Of a stretch of DNA of 64,000 nucleotides, positions 16,612 to 25,943 are shown in pieces. The stretch spans positions 124,530 to 188,529 of the forward strand of contig NZ_BOVL01000022.1 in assembly GCF_019972155.1 (NCBI RefSeq), given 5' to 3'. A program made the translations under genes and the position numbers. Origin of the DNA: Bradyrhizobium sp. RD5-C2. Its GTDB lineage: Bacteria; Pseudomonadota; Alphaproteobacteria; Rhizobiales; Xanthobacteraceae. The notes under the pieces are model-generated. The model saw nothing but the letters and a program-made list of their open reading frames with translations, searched no databases and had not been told where the DNA came from. Position 1 is the stretch's first letter. The number at the start of each line of letters is the position of its first letter.

Positions 16612-16863
16612 GTGAGGATGATGAATGCGGCCGGCCGAGCCATTGCCGCGCTCGGCGTCGGCATCGTTGCGGTGGGGCATTGGTTTTGGGCTTACCAGAG
16701 CCATGGTCATACGCCGCGCGCTCGCCTGCTGGCGATGAACAGCGAGATCGAGCTCTATGCCGGCATCTTCCTGATCGGCGTCGGCGTGCATGCCTTCGCA
16801 TCCCGCTATTGGTTCAGCGATCCAAATCCGCCGACGCAGTCTTCGGTTCGGGAGCCGCAATAG
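16612..16863 (+). CDS. Small membrane protein of unknown function
   Basis: 83 aa. The GTG at 16612 has GGGAG eight bases upstream; ATGs at 16618 and 16621 are alternatives. Two hydrophobic segments are visible (AAGRAIAALGVGIVAVGHWFWAY at about 6-28 and IELYAGIFLIGVGVHAFAS at about 46-64), separated by a short basic loop, so a two-pass inner-membrane protein is likely. The C-terminus is polar and proline-rich. No family is recognised and no operon partner is evident. Confidence 0.6.
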   Translation: MRMMNAAGRAIAALGVGIVAVGHWFWAYQSHGHTPRARLLAMNSEIELYAGIFLIGVGVHAFASRYWFSDPNPPTQSSVREPQ

Positions 16864-17066
16864 CGTCCGCCCGGCTCGGCGAGGAATGTGTCCGGGTTGA
16901 CATCTTAGGAACAAAATAGGAACATGCCTTCTGTAACCAGAGGGTGTGGCGATCGCCTCATCCGCGGCGGTATTGCGTGGCCGCTCGACCAAAGGCCAAG
17001 CCGCACACCACTTGCGGATGAATTTCTTCGCCTCCTATAAGGGGTTGTGGCTGGGGAGTGCATGTC

Positions 17067-18329
17067 ATGAGAGTTGCGATCTGGGCGGCCGTGGTGGCCG
17101 CGTGGCTATTTGCGTCCGCAACTCCATCGAGCGCCCGCGGTCCCTACGGCTCGATCACGGTCGGCAATTGGAAGGGCGGCGCCTTCACCGACGACAAGAG
17201 CGGCGCGTTCACGCATTGCTCGGCGGGGAGTACCTACCAGAGCGGCATCTTCTTCATGGTGGCGGTTGCCGCGAATGGCAGCTGGCGGCTGGGCTTGGCT
17301 CATGACAGCTGGCGCTTGAAGCCTGGCGAAGCCTTTCCGCTAGCGCTGACCTTCGACGGCCAGCCCGCGTTCAATGTCTACGGCATGCCGCTCGGCGAGA
17401 AGCTCGTGAATGTCGAGATGCCGGTGAATTCGGCGCTGATTAATCAGTTCCGCAAGGCGCGGCAGATGACGGCTTTCGCGCAGGGACAATTGTTTCAGTT
17501 CAACCTCAATCAGACCGCGCAATTGCTGCCGGCGCTGCTCAACTGCGTGGTCTCGGTGAAGAAGAATGGCGTCGCCAGTGCCGGCGAATTCGCGGTCGCG
17601 ACCAAGCCCGCGGCCGCGCCGCCGCAGGCTGCGCCGAACCCGCCGCCACAGAAGCAGGCGAAGTCCGGGACCGGGACCGGCTTCGTGGTCAGCAGCAGCG
17701 GCCATGTCATCACCAACCATCATGTCGTCGACGGTTGCAGCGAGATTACCGGAAACCTCAGCGGCGAGGCGCCGGCCAAACTGCGGCTGGTGTCCAGCGA
17801 TGAAACCAACGATCTCGCGTTGCTGCAGGCGCCGTCCCCGTTCAAGGATGTCGCCAAGATCAGGCAGAATGCCATTCTGGTCGGCGATGGCGTGGTGGCG
17901 ATCGGTTATCCCTATCACGGACTGCTGACGTCCGATTTCACCGTGACGACGGGCATCGTCTCTTCGCTGAGCGGTATCCTTAACGACACCCGCTTCCTGC
18001 AGATCAGCGCCGCGGTGCAGCCGGGCAACAGTGGCGGACCGCTGTTCGATCTCGGCGGTGGTGTGGTCGGCGTCGTCGCCGCGAAGCTCGACGCCGTCAG
18101 GGTCGCGCGGGCAACAGGAACCATCCCGGAGAACATCAACTTCGCGATCAAGACCGGGGCGTTGCGTGACTTCCTCGACAACAGCGCGGTGCAGTACCAA
18201 AGTGCCGAATGGCATGATGCGACAAAGCGGGAGACGTCCGAGATCGCAAAGGCCGCGCGCGGCTTTACGCTCCTGGTCACGTGCAAGGTGAACGAACAAG
18301 CTGCCGGCGCGAAGAAGCCGGGGAATTGA
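17067..18329 (+). CDS. Secreted trypsin-like (HtrA-type) serine protease without PDZ domain
   Basis: 420 aa from ATG 17067, with GGGGAG upstream. A signal peptide (VAIWAAVVAAWLFASATPSSA) precedes an N-terminal domain of about 150 residues that I do not recognise (begins GSITVGNWKGGAFTDD). A Pro/Ala/Gln linker follows, then the protease domain. The catalytic triad reads His219 (TNHHVVDG), Asp249 (ETNDLALL) and Ser322 (QPGNSGGPL). No PDZ domain follows; about 85 C-terminal residues remain. It should act in the periplasm or outside. The N-terminal domain may sense or bind a target. It stands alone between short intergenic regions. Confidence 0.88.
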   Translation: MRVAIWAAVVAAWLFASATPSSARGPYGSITVGNWKGGAFTDDKSGAFTHCSAGSTYQSGIFFMVAVAANGSWRLGLAHDSWRLKPGEAFPLALTFDGQPAFNVYGMPLGEKLVNVEMPVNSALINQFRKARQMTAFAQGQLFQFNLNQTAQLLPALLNCVVSVKKNGVASAGEFAVATKPAAAPPQAAPNPPPQKQAKSGTGTGFVVSSSGHVITNHHVVDGCSEITGNLSGEAPAKLRLVSSDETNDLALLQAPSPFKDVAKIRQNAILVGDGVVAIGYPYHGLLTSDFTVTTGIVSSLSGILNDTRFLQISAAVQPGNSGGPLFDLGGGVVGVVAAKLDAVRVARATGTIPENINFAIKTGALRDFLDNSAVQYQSAEWHDATKRETSEIAKAARGFTLLVTCKVNEQAAGAKKPGN

Positions 18330-18344
18330 TGTCAGCGCGGCGGT

Positions 18345-19274
18345 CTATCGTGTCACTCGCCGAGCCGCCGCAGCGTATGCACCGTGATCTCGGCCGGGCA
18401 ATTGAGCCGCACCGGCGCCAGTGTAGCCGGCAAGCGTCTGGAAGCGCCAGGCGCCCCGGCCCATCCTGCGCGGCAGCCGCGCCTCCAGCTTGATCGCGAT
18501 ACCGCCGGGCAGGCAGAGCTGACCGCCATGGGTATGGCCGCTCAGCATCAGGTCGAAGCCGGCCGCGGCCGCCTCGCGATAGGATTCCGGCGTATGCGCG
18601 AGCAGGATCGAGAACGCATCGCGCGGGATCGCCGCGGCAGCCTTTGCAATGTCGTCGGTGCGATAGAAATGCGCATCGTCGATGCCGGCGAGATGGATGG
18701 TCGCGCCGTTGCGCGTGATCGGCTCCTGCTCGTTGAACAGCATCCTGATGCCCATCGCCTCCAGCGCCGGCGTCATGCGGATGCTGTCGTGATTGCCGAG
18801 GATGCCGTAGAGCGGCAGCTTGATGCGCGCGCAGAGATCCCTCATCAGCGCGAGGCTGGTTTCGAACGCGCCAAACGTCTTGCCGCGATAATCGCCGGTG
18901 AGGACGCAGATATCGCAGGCGATAGTGCGGACGATGTCGGTCAGATGCCGCATCGCGCCTTGGCTGATGTCGGCATGGAGATCGCTGAGATGAAGGATGA
19001 TGAAGCCGTCGAAGGCCGCCGGCAGGCGCGTCGACGTCACCAGATTGTGCCGCACCTCGACCCGGTCGGCGTTGCGCCGCGCGCGGCCATGGAGGCCGGC
19101 CAGCTTGAGCGCGGTCTCGATGACCCACGGCGCCAGCTTCCAGTTCTCGACGTTGAATAGCAGTGTGCCCTGGCCGAACAGCTGCTTCTCGTGCGCGGCC
19201 TCGATTCCAAGCCGGCGCACAACGTGATCCGCGCCGATCCGCTCGACCAATCCCTGCAATGCCGTGTCGGCCAT
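18345..19274 (-). CDS. Metallophosphoesterase, C-terminus altered by a frameshift
   Basis: 309 aa calcineurin-like phosphoesterase. The metal-site motifs are complete: LHLSDLHAD, LTGDYRG, GNHD, LLAHTPE and SGHTHGGQ. A normal relative ends GYTS-(about 8 aa)-VRxNCPxEITxHTLRR. Here the frame reads TLAGYTG and then an atypical AGAAQLPGRDHG tail to TAG. The neighbouring frame, from about 18416 to a TGA at 18353-18355, encodes APVRLNCPAEITVHTLRRLGE, the expected ending. A small deletion with a net frameshift has therefore replaced the last 20 or so residues. Catalytic motifs are unaffected, so activity may persist. No membrane anchor is obvious at the N-terminus. Confidence 0.85.
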   Translation of the reverse strand: MADTALQGLVERIGADHVVRRLGIEAAHEKQLFGQGTLLFNVENWKLAPWVIETALKLAGLHGRARRNADRVEVRHNLVTSTRLPAAFDGFIILHLSDLHADISQGAMRHLTDIVRTIACDICVLTGDYRGKTFGAFETSLALMRDLCARIKLPLYGILGNHDSIRMTPALEAMGIRMLFNEQEPITRNGATIHLAGIDDAHFYRTDDIAKAAAAIPRDAFSILLAHTPESYREAAAAGFDLMLSGHTHGGQLCLPGGIAIKLEARLPRRMGRGAWRFQTLAGYTGAGAAQLPGRDHGAYAAAARRVTR

Positions 19275-19356
19275 CGTCCCCCGTGCGGCCCGCGATGCGA
19301 AGCGCGGGCCGGCACGACACTATCACGCGCAATCCCGGCCGGGATACCGCTGAGGT

Positions 19357-21105
<1,749 letters not shown>

Positions 21106-21272
21106 GGCCCGTCTCTTCCCTATCTCTTGTCGTTAAGTCTTGGTCACGCCTCGTTGGACGCGACGACCGAAAGATTAGGGCGAGGGCGGCGCGGCCCGCA
21201 AGCGCATGCGCTGCCACGCCGGGTATGGCTCCTATGCCGCGGCGCCGAGGGCTGCGGTATCCGGGCGCTGCG

Positions 21273-21965
21273 TCAGGCGAGACTCGTCGCGGCCTCGTCG
21301 ATGAAGGCGGTCACCTCGACAGGCTTCGAGGCCAGCGAGGCGTGGCCGGCAGCGAGCGTGATGATCTTGCGGGGCTTCATCCGTTCCGACATCCGCTTCT
21401 GATTGTCGGGGTTGATCATCCGGTCTTCGCTCGAAATCTGGTACCAGGCCGGTTTCTTGCGCCAGGCCGGCGCGGTGATGTTGTTTCCGAAGGTGCTGGC
21501 AAGCGGCGCCTTCTGGGTGACCGCCATCACCAGCGCTTCATCGGCAGGCAGGTCCTGGCAGAAGCTCTCGTGGAATTTGTCGGGCTTGATCCAGAGATAG
21601 CCGTCGCTGTCGGGCGCAAGATTGGCGATCGCAGCCGGCGGAAGCGCTTGGCTGATGCCCCCGGGGCTCTCGCCGGCGTCGGGCGCGAAGGCGGCGATAT
21701 AGACGAGACCCGCGACATTGGGCAGGTCGCCGGCCTCGGTGATGACGGCGCCGCCATAGGAATGGCCGACCAGCAGCACCGGACCGCTCTGCTGCTTGAC
21801 CATCTTGCGCAGGCGATCGGCGTCGTCGGCGAGTGAGGTCAGTGGCATCTCGACCGCTTGCAGGCCAGTGTGCCCCTTGCGCGTGAGCGCAACGATCACC
21901 TTGCTCCAGTGCGCCGCACCTCCCCAGAATCCGTGAACCAGAACGATCGTCGGCTTGCTGCTCAT
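21273..21965 (-). CDS. Alpha/beta hydrolase, plant-type esterase (salicylate esterase/HNL-like)
   Basis: 230 aa compact alpha/beta hydrolase. The first strand and oxyanion segment is IVLVHGFWGGAAHW, the nucleophile is Ser in VGHSYGGAVI, and the His is in LAAGHASLASKP. The late ISSEDRMINPDNQ region carries the likely Asp. Proteins of this pattern group with plant methyl-esterase and hydroxynitrile-lyase families and are abundant in Bradyrhizobium, usually with unknown substrate. No signal peptide. It lies upstream of the Baeyer-Villiger monooxygenase gene on the same strand. Confidence 0.88.
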   Translation of the reverse strand: MSSKPTIVLVHGFWGGAAHWSKVIVALTRKGHTGLQAVEMPLTSLADDADRLRKMVKQQSGPVLLVGHSYGGAVITEAGDLPNVAGLVYIAAFAPDAGESPGGISQALPPAAIANLAPDSDGYLWIKPDKFHESFCQDLPADEALVMAVTQKAPLASTFGNNITAPAWRKKPAWYQISSEDRMINPDNQKRMSERMKPRKIITLAAGHASLASKPVEVTAFIDEAATSLA

Positions 21966-22109
21966 GCTCGGCTCCTCTGGTGGATGAATTAAGGAAACGC
22001 GGTCAGGATGAGCGGGTGCCTGGCTGCCGTCAACGAGACAAAGCGCGGGGGCACCGCGCCGGTGTCACGTTGTCGTCACCGAGGCGAGGCAGTCGCCGAT
22101 GCCGATTGT

Positions 22110-23978
22110 TCAGTCGTCGTTGGCCTTCACGATCCGGATCAGCTCGTCGCCGTAATGCTCGAGCTTCTTGTCGCCGATCCCGGCGATGTTGCGCAGCTCG
22201 TCCAGCGTATCCGGACGCATCGCGGCGATGCCGTCGATGGTCGAATCGTGCAGCACCACATAGGCCGGCACGCCGCGCTGCCGTGCGACCTCCGAGCGCC
22301 AGGCGCGTAGCGCCGCATGCAGCGCTGGGCTGGCGATCCCGCCGGGGCTGTCGGCGGCGGGCGCGAGCTCGCCGCGGCGCGACTTGCCGCGGACCGCGCG
22401 GTTACGCGCGCCTTCCGGTTGCTCGCGCAGCATCACCGCGGTCTCGCCCTTCAGCACGCCGCGGGCGCTGTCGGTCAGCTTCAGCGCGCCGAAGGCGTCG
22501 CTGTCGGCGCGCAGATGGCCCATCGCCACCAGCTGGCGCAGCACCGCGCGCCACTGCTTCTCATTGAGCTCGCGGCCGATGCCGAACACCGACAAGTGGT
22601 CGTGGTTGAACTGCTTGACGCGTTCGGTCAGCCGACCGACCAGCACGTCGATCAGGTGCATCGCGCCAAACCGCTGCCCGGTGCGATAGGCGCAAGAGAG
22701 CAGCTTCTGCGCCAGCACCTTGCCGTCGCGGACCCGCGGCGGCGTCAGGCAGTTGTCGCAATTGCCGCAGCTTTCATCGGTGCGGGTCTCGCCGAAATAG
22801 CCGAGCAGGCGCTGCCGCCGGCAATGCACGGTCTCGGCGAGCGCAACCAGCGCATCGAGCTTGCCGATCGAGACACGCTTGAAGGCGTCGGAGCCGGTCG
22901 ATTCGTCGATCATGCGGCGCTGCTGCACGATGTCGGAGAGACCGTAAGCCATCCAGGCGGCCGACGGCTTGCCGTCGCGCCCGGCGCGTCCGGTCTCCTG
23001 GTAGTAGGCCTCGATGCTCTTCGGCAAATCGAGATGCGCGACGAAGCGCACATCGGGTTTGTCGATGCCCATGCCGAACGCGATGGTGGCGACGATCACG
23101 ATGCCGTCCTCATTGAGGAAGCGGTCCTGATTCCGGGCGCGCACGCTGGCGTCGAGCCCGGCGTGATAGGGCAGCGCGGGAATGCCGGCCTCGCTGAGCG
23201 ACGCCGCGACGTCCTCGACCTTGGCGCGCGACAGGCAATAGACCACGCCGGCGTCGCCGGCATGGCGCTCCTTGATGAAGTTCTTCAGCTGCGCGGTGGC
23301 GTTCTGCTTGTCGACGATCTCGTAGCGGATGTTGGGGCGGTCGAAGCTTGCAACGAACTCCGGCGCGTCGGTGAGTGACAGCCGCTCGGCGATCTCCTTT
23401 CGCGTCAACGCGTCCGCGGTCGCCGTCAGCGCGATGCGCGGCACTTTCGGGAAGCGCTCGGTGAGCGCAGACAGGCCGATATATTCCGGGCGGAAGTCAT
23501 GGCCCCATTGCGAGACGCAATGCGCCTCGTCGATCGCAAACAGTGCGATCTGCGCCTGGTTGAGTAGATTGAGGCAGCGCGGCGTCAACAGCCGTTCCGG
23601 CGCGACATAAAGCAAATCGAGATCGCCGGCGAGCAGCCGCCGTTCGACTTCGGAGGCTTCCTGATAGGACAGCGTCGAATTCAAAACCGCAGCGTTGACG
23701 CCGGCCTCGGTGAGACCCGCGACCTGGTCGCGCATCAGCGCGATCAAGGGCGACACCACGATGCCGCAGCCATCGCGCAGCAGCGACGGCAGCTGGTAGC
23801 ACAGCGACTTGCCGCCGCCGGTCGGCATCAGCACCAGGCAATTGCCACCATCGGTGACGTGGCGGACGATCTTTTCCTGCGCGCCGCGGAAGCCCGACAG
23901 GCCGAACACGGAACTGAGCACGGATCGCGCGTCGCGGGGCGGAGCGGATGCATGATCGAGGGCGGGCTGGGCGGTCAT
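22110..23978 (-). CDS. recQ: ATP-dependent DNA helicase RecQ
   Basis: 622 aa, usual bacterial RecQ size. Helicase motifs: LVLMPTGGGKSLCYQLP (I), DEAHCVSQWGHDFRPEY (II), ALTATAD (III) and the motif VI region YYQETGRAGRDGKPS. The RecQ-Ct zinc site CGNCDNCLTPP and winged-helix follow, and an HRDC domain closes the protein (GVPAYVVLHDSTIDGIAAMRPDTLDELRNIAGIGDKKLEHYG). It unwinds DNA 3' to 5' in recombination and replication-fork repair. It is divergent from the cytochrome c gene. Confidence 0.97.
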   Translation of the reverse strand: MTAQPALDHASAPPRDARSVLSSVFGLSGFRGAQEKIVRHVTDGGNCLVLMPTGGGKSLCYQLPSLLRDGCGIVVSPLIALMRDQVAGLTEAGVNAAVLNSTLSYQEASEVERRLLAGDLDLLYVAPERLLTPRCLNLLNQAQIALFAIDEAHCVSQWGHDFRPEYIGLSALTERFPKVPRIALTATADALTRKEIAERLSLTDAPEFVASFDRPNIRYEIVDKQNATAQLKNFIKERHAGDAGVVYCLSRAKVEDVAASLSEAGIPALPYHAGLDASVRARNQDRFLNEDGIVIVATIAFGMGIDKPDVRFVAHLDLPKSIEAYYQETGRAGRDGKPSAAWMAYGLSDIVQQRRMIDESTGSDAFKRVSIGKLDALVALAETVHCRRQRLLGYFGETRTDESCGNCDNCLTPPRVRDGKVLAQKLLSCAYRTGQRFGAMHLIDVLVGRLTERVKQFNHDHLSVFGIGRELNEKQWRAVLRQLVAMGHLRADSDAFGALKLTDSARGVLKGETAVMLREQPEGARNRAVRGKSRRGELAPAADSPGGIASPALHAALRAWRSEVARQRGVPAYVVLHDSTIDGIAAMRPDTLDELRNIAGIGDKKLEHYGDELIRIVKANDD

Positions 23979-24111
23979 GATCCCTTGCTTGATCCCTTGG
24001 GATTCCCCCGGATTTCCTTGGGGTCAACAGGCGGTGATCGAGGTCTTCTGGCCGAACGATACCGGAACGAAACGTGTTAATACACGTCCCAACAACAAAC
24101 TCAATTCACGC

Positions 24112-25455
24112 ATGGCCGGTCAGCTGCGGATCATCACAGGCATTGCCGCGATCGTGCTGGTCGCCGGCGCAGCCGTGGGCGCTGCGATCGCCTGGCGGCC
24201 GCAGATCGGGGCCATTGCGCCGCCCCGGCCGGACACTTTCGATCCCGACATCGTCAAGCGCGGCCGTGATCTCGCGGCGATCGGCAATTGCAACACCTGT
24301 CATACCGTGCAGGGGGGTGGGAACTATGCCGGCGGGCTTCCGGTTCCGACGCCGTTCGGCACCATCTTCTCGTCGAACATCACGCCGGACGGCGAGACCG
24401 GCATTGGTGGCTGGCCGGAGCAGGCGTTCGTCCGCGCGATGCGCTCGGGCGTCGCCCGCGACGGCCGGCATCTCTACCCGACCTTTCCCTATGACCATTT
24501 CACCAATGTCTCCGATGCGGACGACCGGGCGCTCTACGCGTTCCTGATGACGCGACAGCCGGTGCATGCGTCGCCGCCGGCGAATCAGCTGGCGTTTCCG
24601 TTGAACCATCGGCCGCTGATTGCCGGGTGGAAGTTGTTGTATCTGCGCAGCGGCGACGTTCTTTCCGATCCGGCGAAGGGCGCCGAGTGGAACCGCGGTG
24701 CCTATCTGGTCGAGGGGCTCGCGCATTGCGGCGCCTGCCACACGCCGCGCAACGCGCTCGGCGCCGAGCGGGTGAATGCGCAGTTCTCCGGCGGCGACGT
24801 CGACAATTGGCACGCCTATGCGCTGAACGACGCCTCGCACGCCTCGGTGCGGTGGACGGCTGACGCCTTGTACGCCTATCTGCGCCACGGCTGGCACAGC
24901 GATCACGGCACTGCACGCGGGCCGATGGCTGAAGTGGTCGGCAATCTGGCTGATGTCGCCGACAGCGACGTGCGCGCCATCGCCGTATACATGGCCGATA
25001 TCTCGGGTGCGCCGGTGCCGGATCGCAAGCAGCCCGCTGATGCCGTGGCGCAATCGGCATCAATGGACGCAGCGCAAGCCAACGCCGCGGGCGCGGCGAT
25101 CTATGCTGCGGCCTGTGCGGCCTGCCATGAAGGCAATCGGGCGCTGCCCTATGGCGGCGTCAATCTTGCGCTCAGCACGGCGATCGCAGGCCCCGATCCG
25201 CGCAACCTCGTCAACATCGTGCTGGCGGGCATCGGTGCCGTCGCGGGCGAGCGCAGCCCGATCATGCCGGGCTTCGCGGCCAGCATCGACGACGCGCAGA
25301 TGGTTGCGCTCGCGAACTATCTGCGTGTCCGCTTCGGCAAGCAGCCGGCGTGGAACGATCTCGACAAGGCCGTGCGCGAGGCGCGCGCGGTGCAGGCCAC
25401 GTCGCTTGCGGCGCGCGACGCGCCTGCGGACTCCAGACAGCGAGGCACGCCATGA
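24112..25455 (+). CDS. Membrane-anchored tri-haem cytochrome c (electron acceptor subunit of a molybdenum hydroxylase)
   Basis: 447 aa from ATG 24112; the in-frame extension back to 23977 overlaps the recQ start and looks non-coding. One N-terminal hydrophobic helix (about 7-28) anchors it. Three haem c sites are present: C60-x2-C-H64 (CNTCH), C206-x2-C-H210 (CGACH) and C335-x2-C-H339 (CAACH). The layout resembles the three-haem subunit of alcohol, gluconate and aldehyde dehydrogenases. It is followed with a 4-nt overlap by a [2Fe-2S] subunit gene and then a Mo-subunit gene. It therefore probably passes electrons from the hydroxylase to the respiratory chain in place of an FAD subunit. Confidence 0.9.
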   Translation: MAGQLRIITGIAAIVLVAGAAVGAAIAWRPQIGAIAPPRPDTFDPDIVKRGRDLAAIGNCNTCHTVQGGGNYAGGLPVPTPFGTIFSSNITPDGETGIGGWPEQAFVRAMRSGVARDGRHLYPTFPYDHFTNVSDADDRALYAFLMTRQPVHASPPANQLAFPLNHRPLIAGWKLLYLRSGDVLSDPAKGAEWNRGAYLVEGLAHCGACHTPRNALGAERVNAQFSGGDVDNWHAYALNDASHASVRWTADALYAYLRHGWHSDHGTARGPMAEVVGNLADVADSDVRAIAVYMADISGAPVPDRKQPADAVAQSASMDAAQANAAGAAIYAAACAACHEGNRALPYGGVNLALSTAIAGPDPRNLVNIVLAGIGAVAGERSPIMPGFAASIDDAQMVALANYLRVRFGKQPAWNDLDKAVREARAVQATSLAARDAPADSRQRGTP

Positions 25456-25943
25456 CGACATTGAAGGTCAATGGCCGGGATCATCAGGTCGATGCCGATC
25501 CGGATACGCCGCTGCTCTACGTGCTGCGCAACGATCTCGCACTCAATGCCGCCAAGTTCGGCTGCGGGCTCGGGCAATGCGGCGCCTGCACCGTGATCGT
25601 CGACGGCAAGGCAGTGCTGTCCTGCGTCACGCCGCTGCTGCTCGTCGAAGGCAAGCAAGTGACGACGCTCGAAGGGCTCGGCACGGTGACGGCACCGGCG
25701 CCGATCCAGCGCGCCTTCATCGAGGAGCAGGCGGCGCAGTGCGGCTACTGCATCGCCGGGATGATGATGCGCGCGCAGGCGCTCCTGATGCGCAACCCGA
25801 AACCATCAGATGCACAGATCCGCGCCGAGCTGGAGCCGAATCTCTGCCGCTGCGGCACCCACATGCGCATTCTCCGCGCGGTGCATCGCGCCGCGAGGCT
25901 GATGGATACGGCCGATGCCGCAAGCGACAGGAGCGTGCGATGA
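25452..25943 (+). CDS. [2Fe-2S] subunit of xanthine-oxidase-family hydroxylase (NicA/IorA-like)
   Basis: 163 aa from ATG 25452, overlapping the cytochrome stop (ATGA). The plant-ferredoxin-type cluster uses C38, C43, C46 and C58 (FGCGLGQCGACTV...LSC), and the second cluster uses C97, C100, C132 and C134 (QCGYC and LCRCGTH). It relays electrons from the molybdenum site to the cytochrome. The sequence TPLLYVLRNDLALN and GMMMRAQALL, together with overall length, resemble my memory of Pseudomonas NicA (nicotinate dehydrogenase) and of isoquinoline oxidoreductase IorA. Substrate is unproven. Confidence 0.93.
   Translation: MTTLKVNGRDHQVDADPDTPLLYVLRNDLALNAAKFGCGLGQCGACTVIVDGKAVLSCVTPLLLVEGKQVTTLEGLGTVTAPAPIQRAFIEEQAAQCGYCIAGMMMRAQALLMRNPKPSDAQIRAELEPNLCRCGTHMRILRAVHRAARLMDTADAASDRSVR

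Noticed and set aside
24953-25939. Upstream extension of the Mo-subunit frame
   Set aside because: It is out of frame over the cytochrome and Fe-S genes; the true start is the ATG at 25940 in the 4-nt overlap, followed by a twin-arginine leader.
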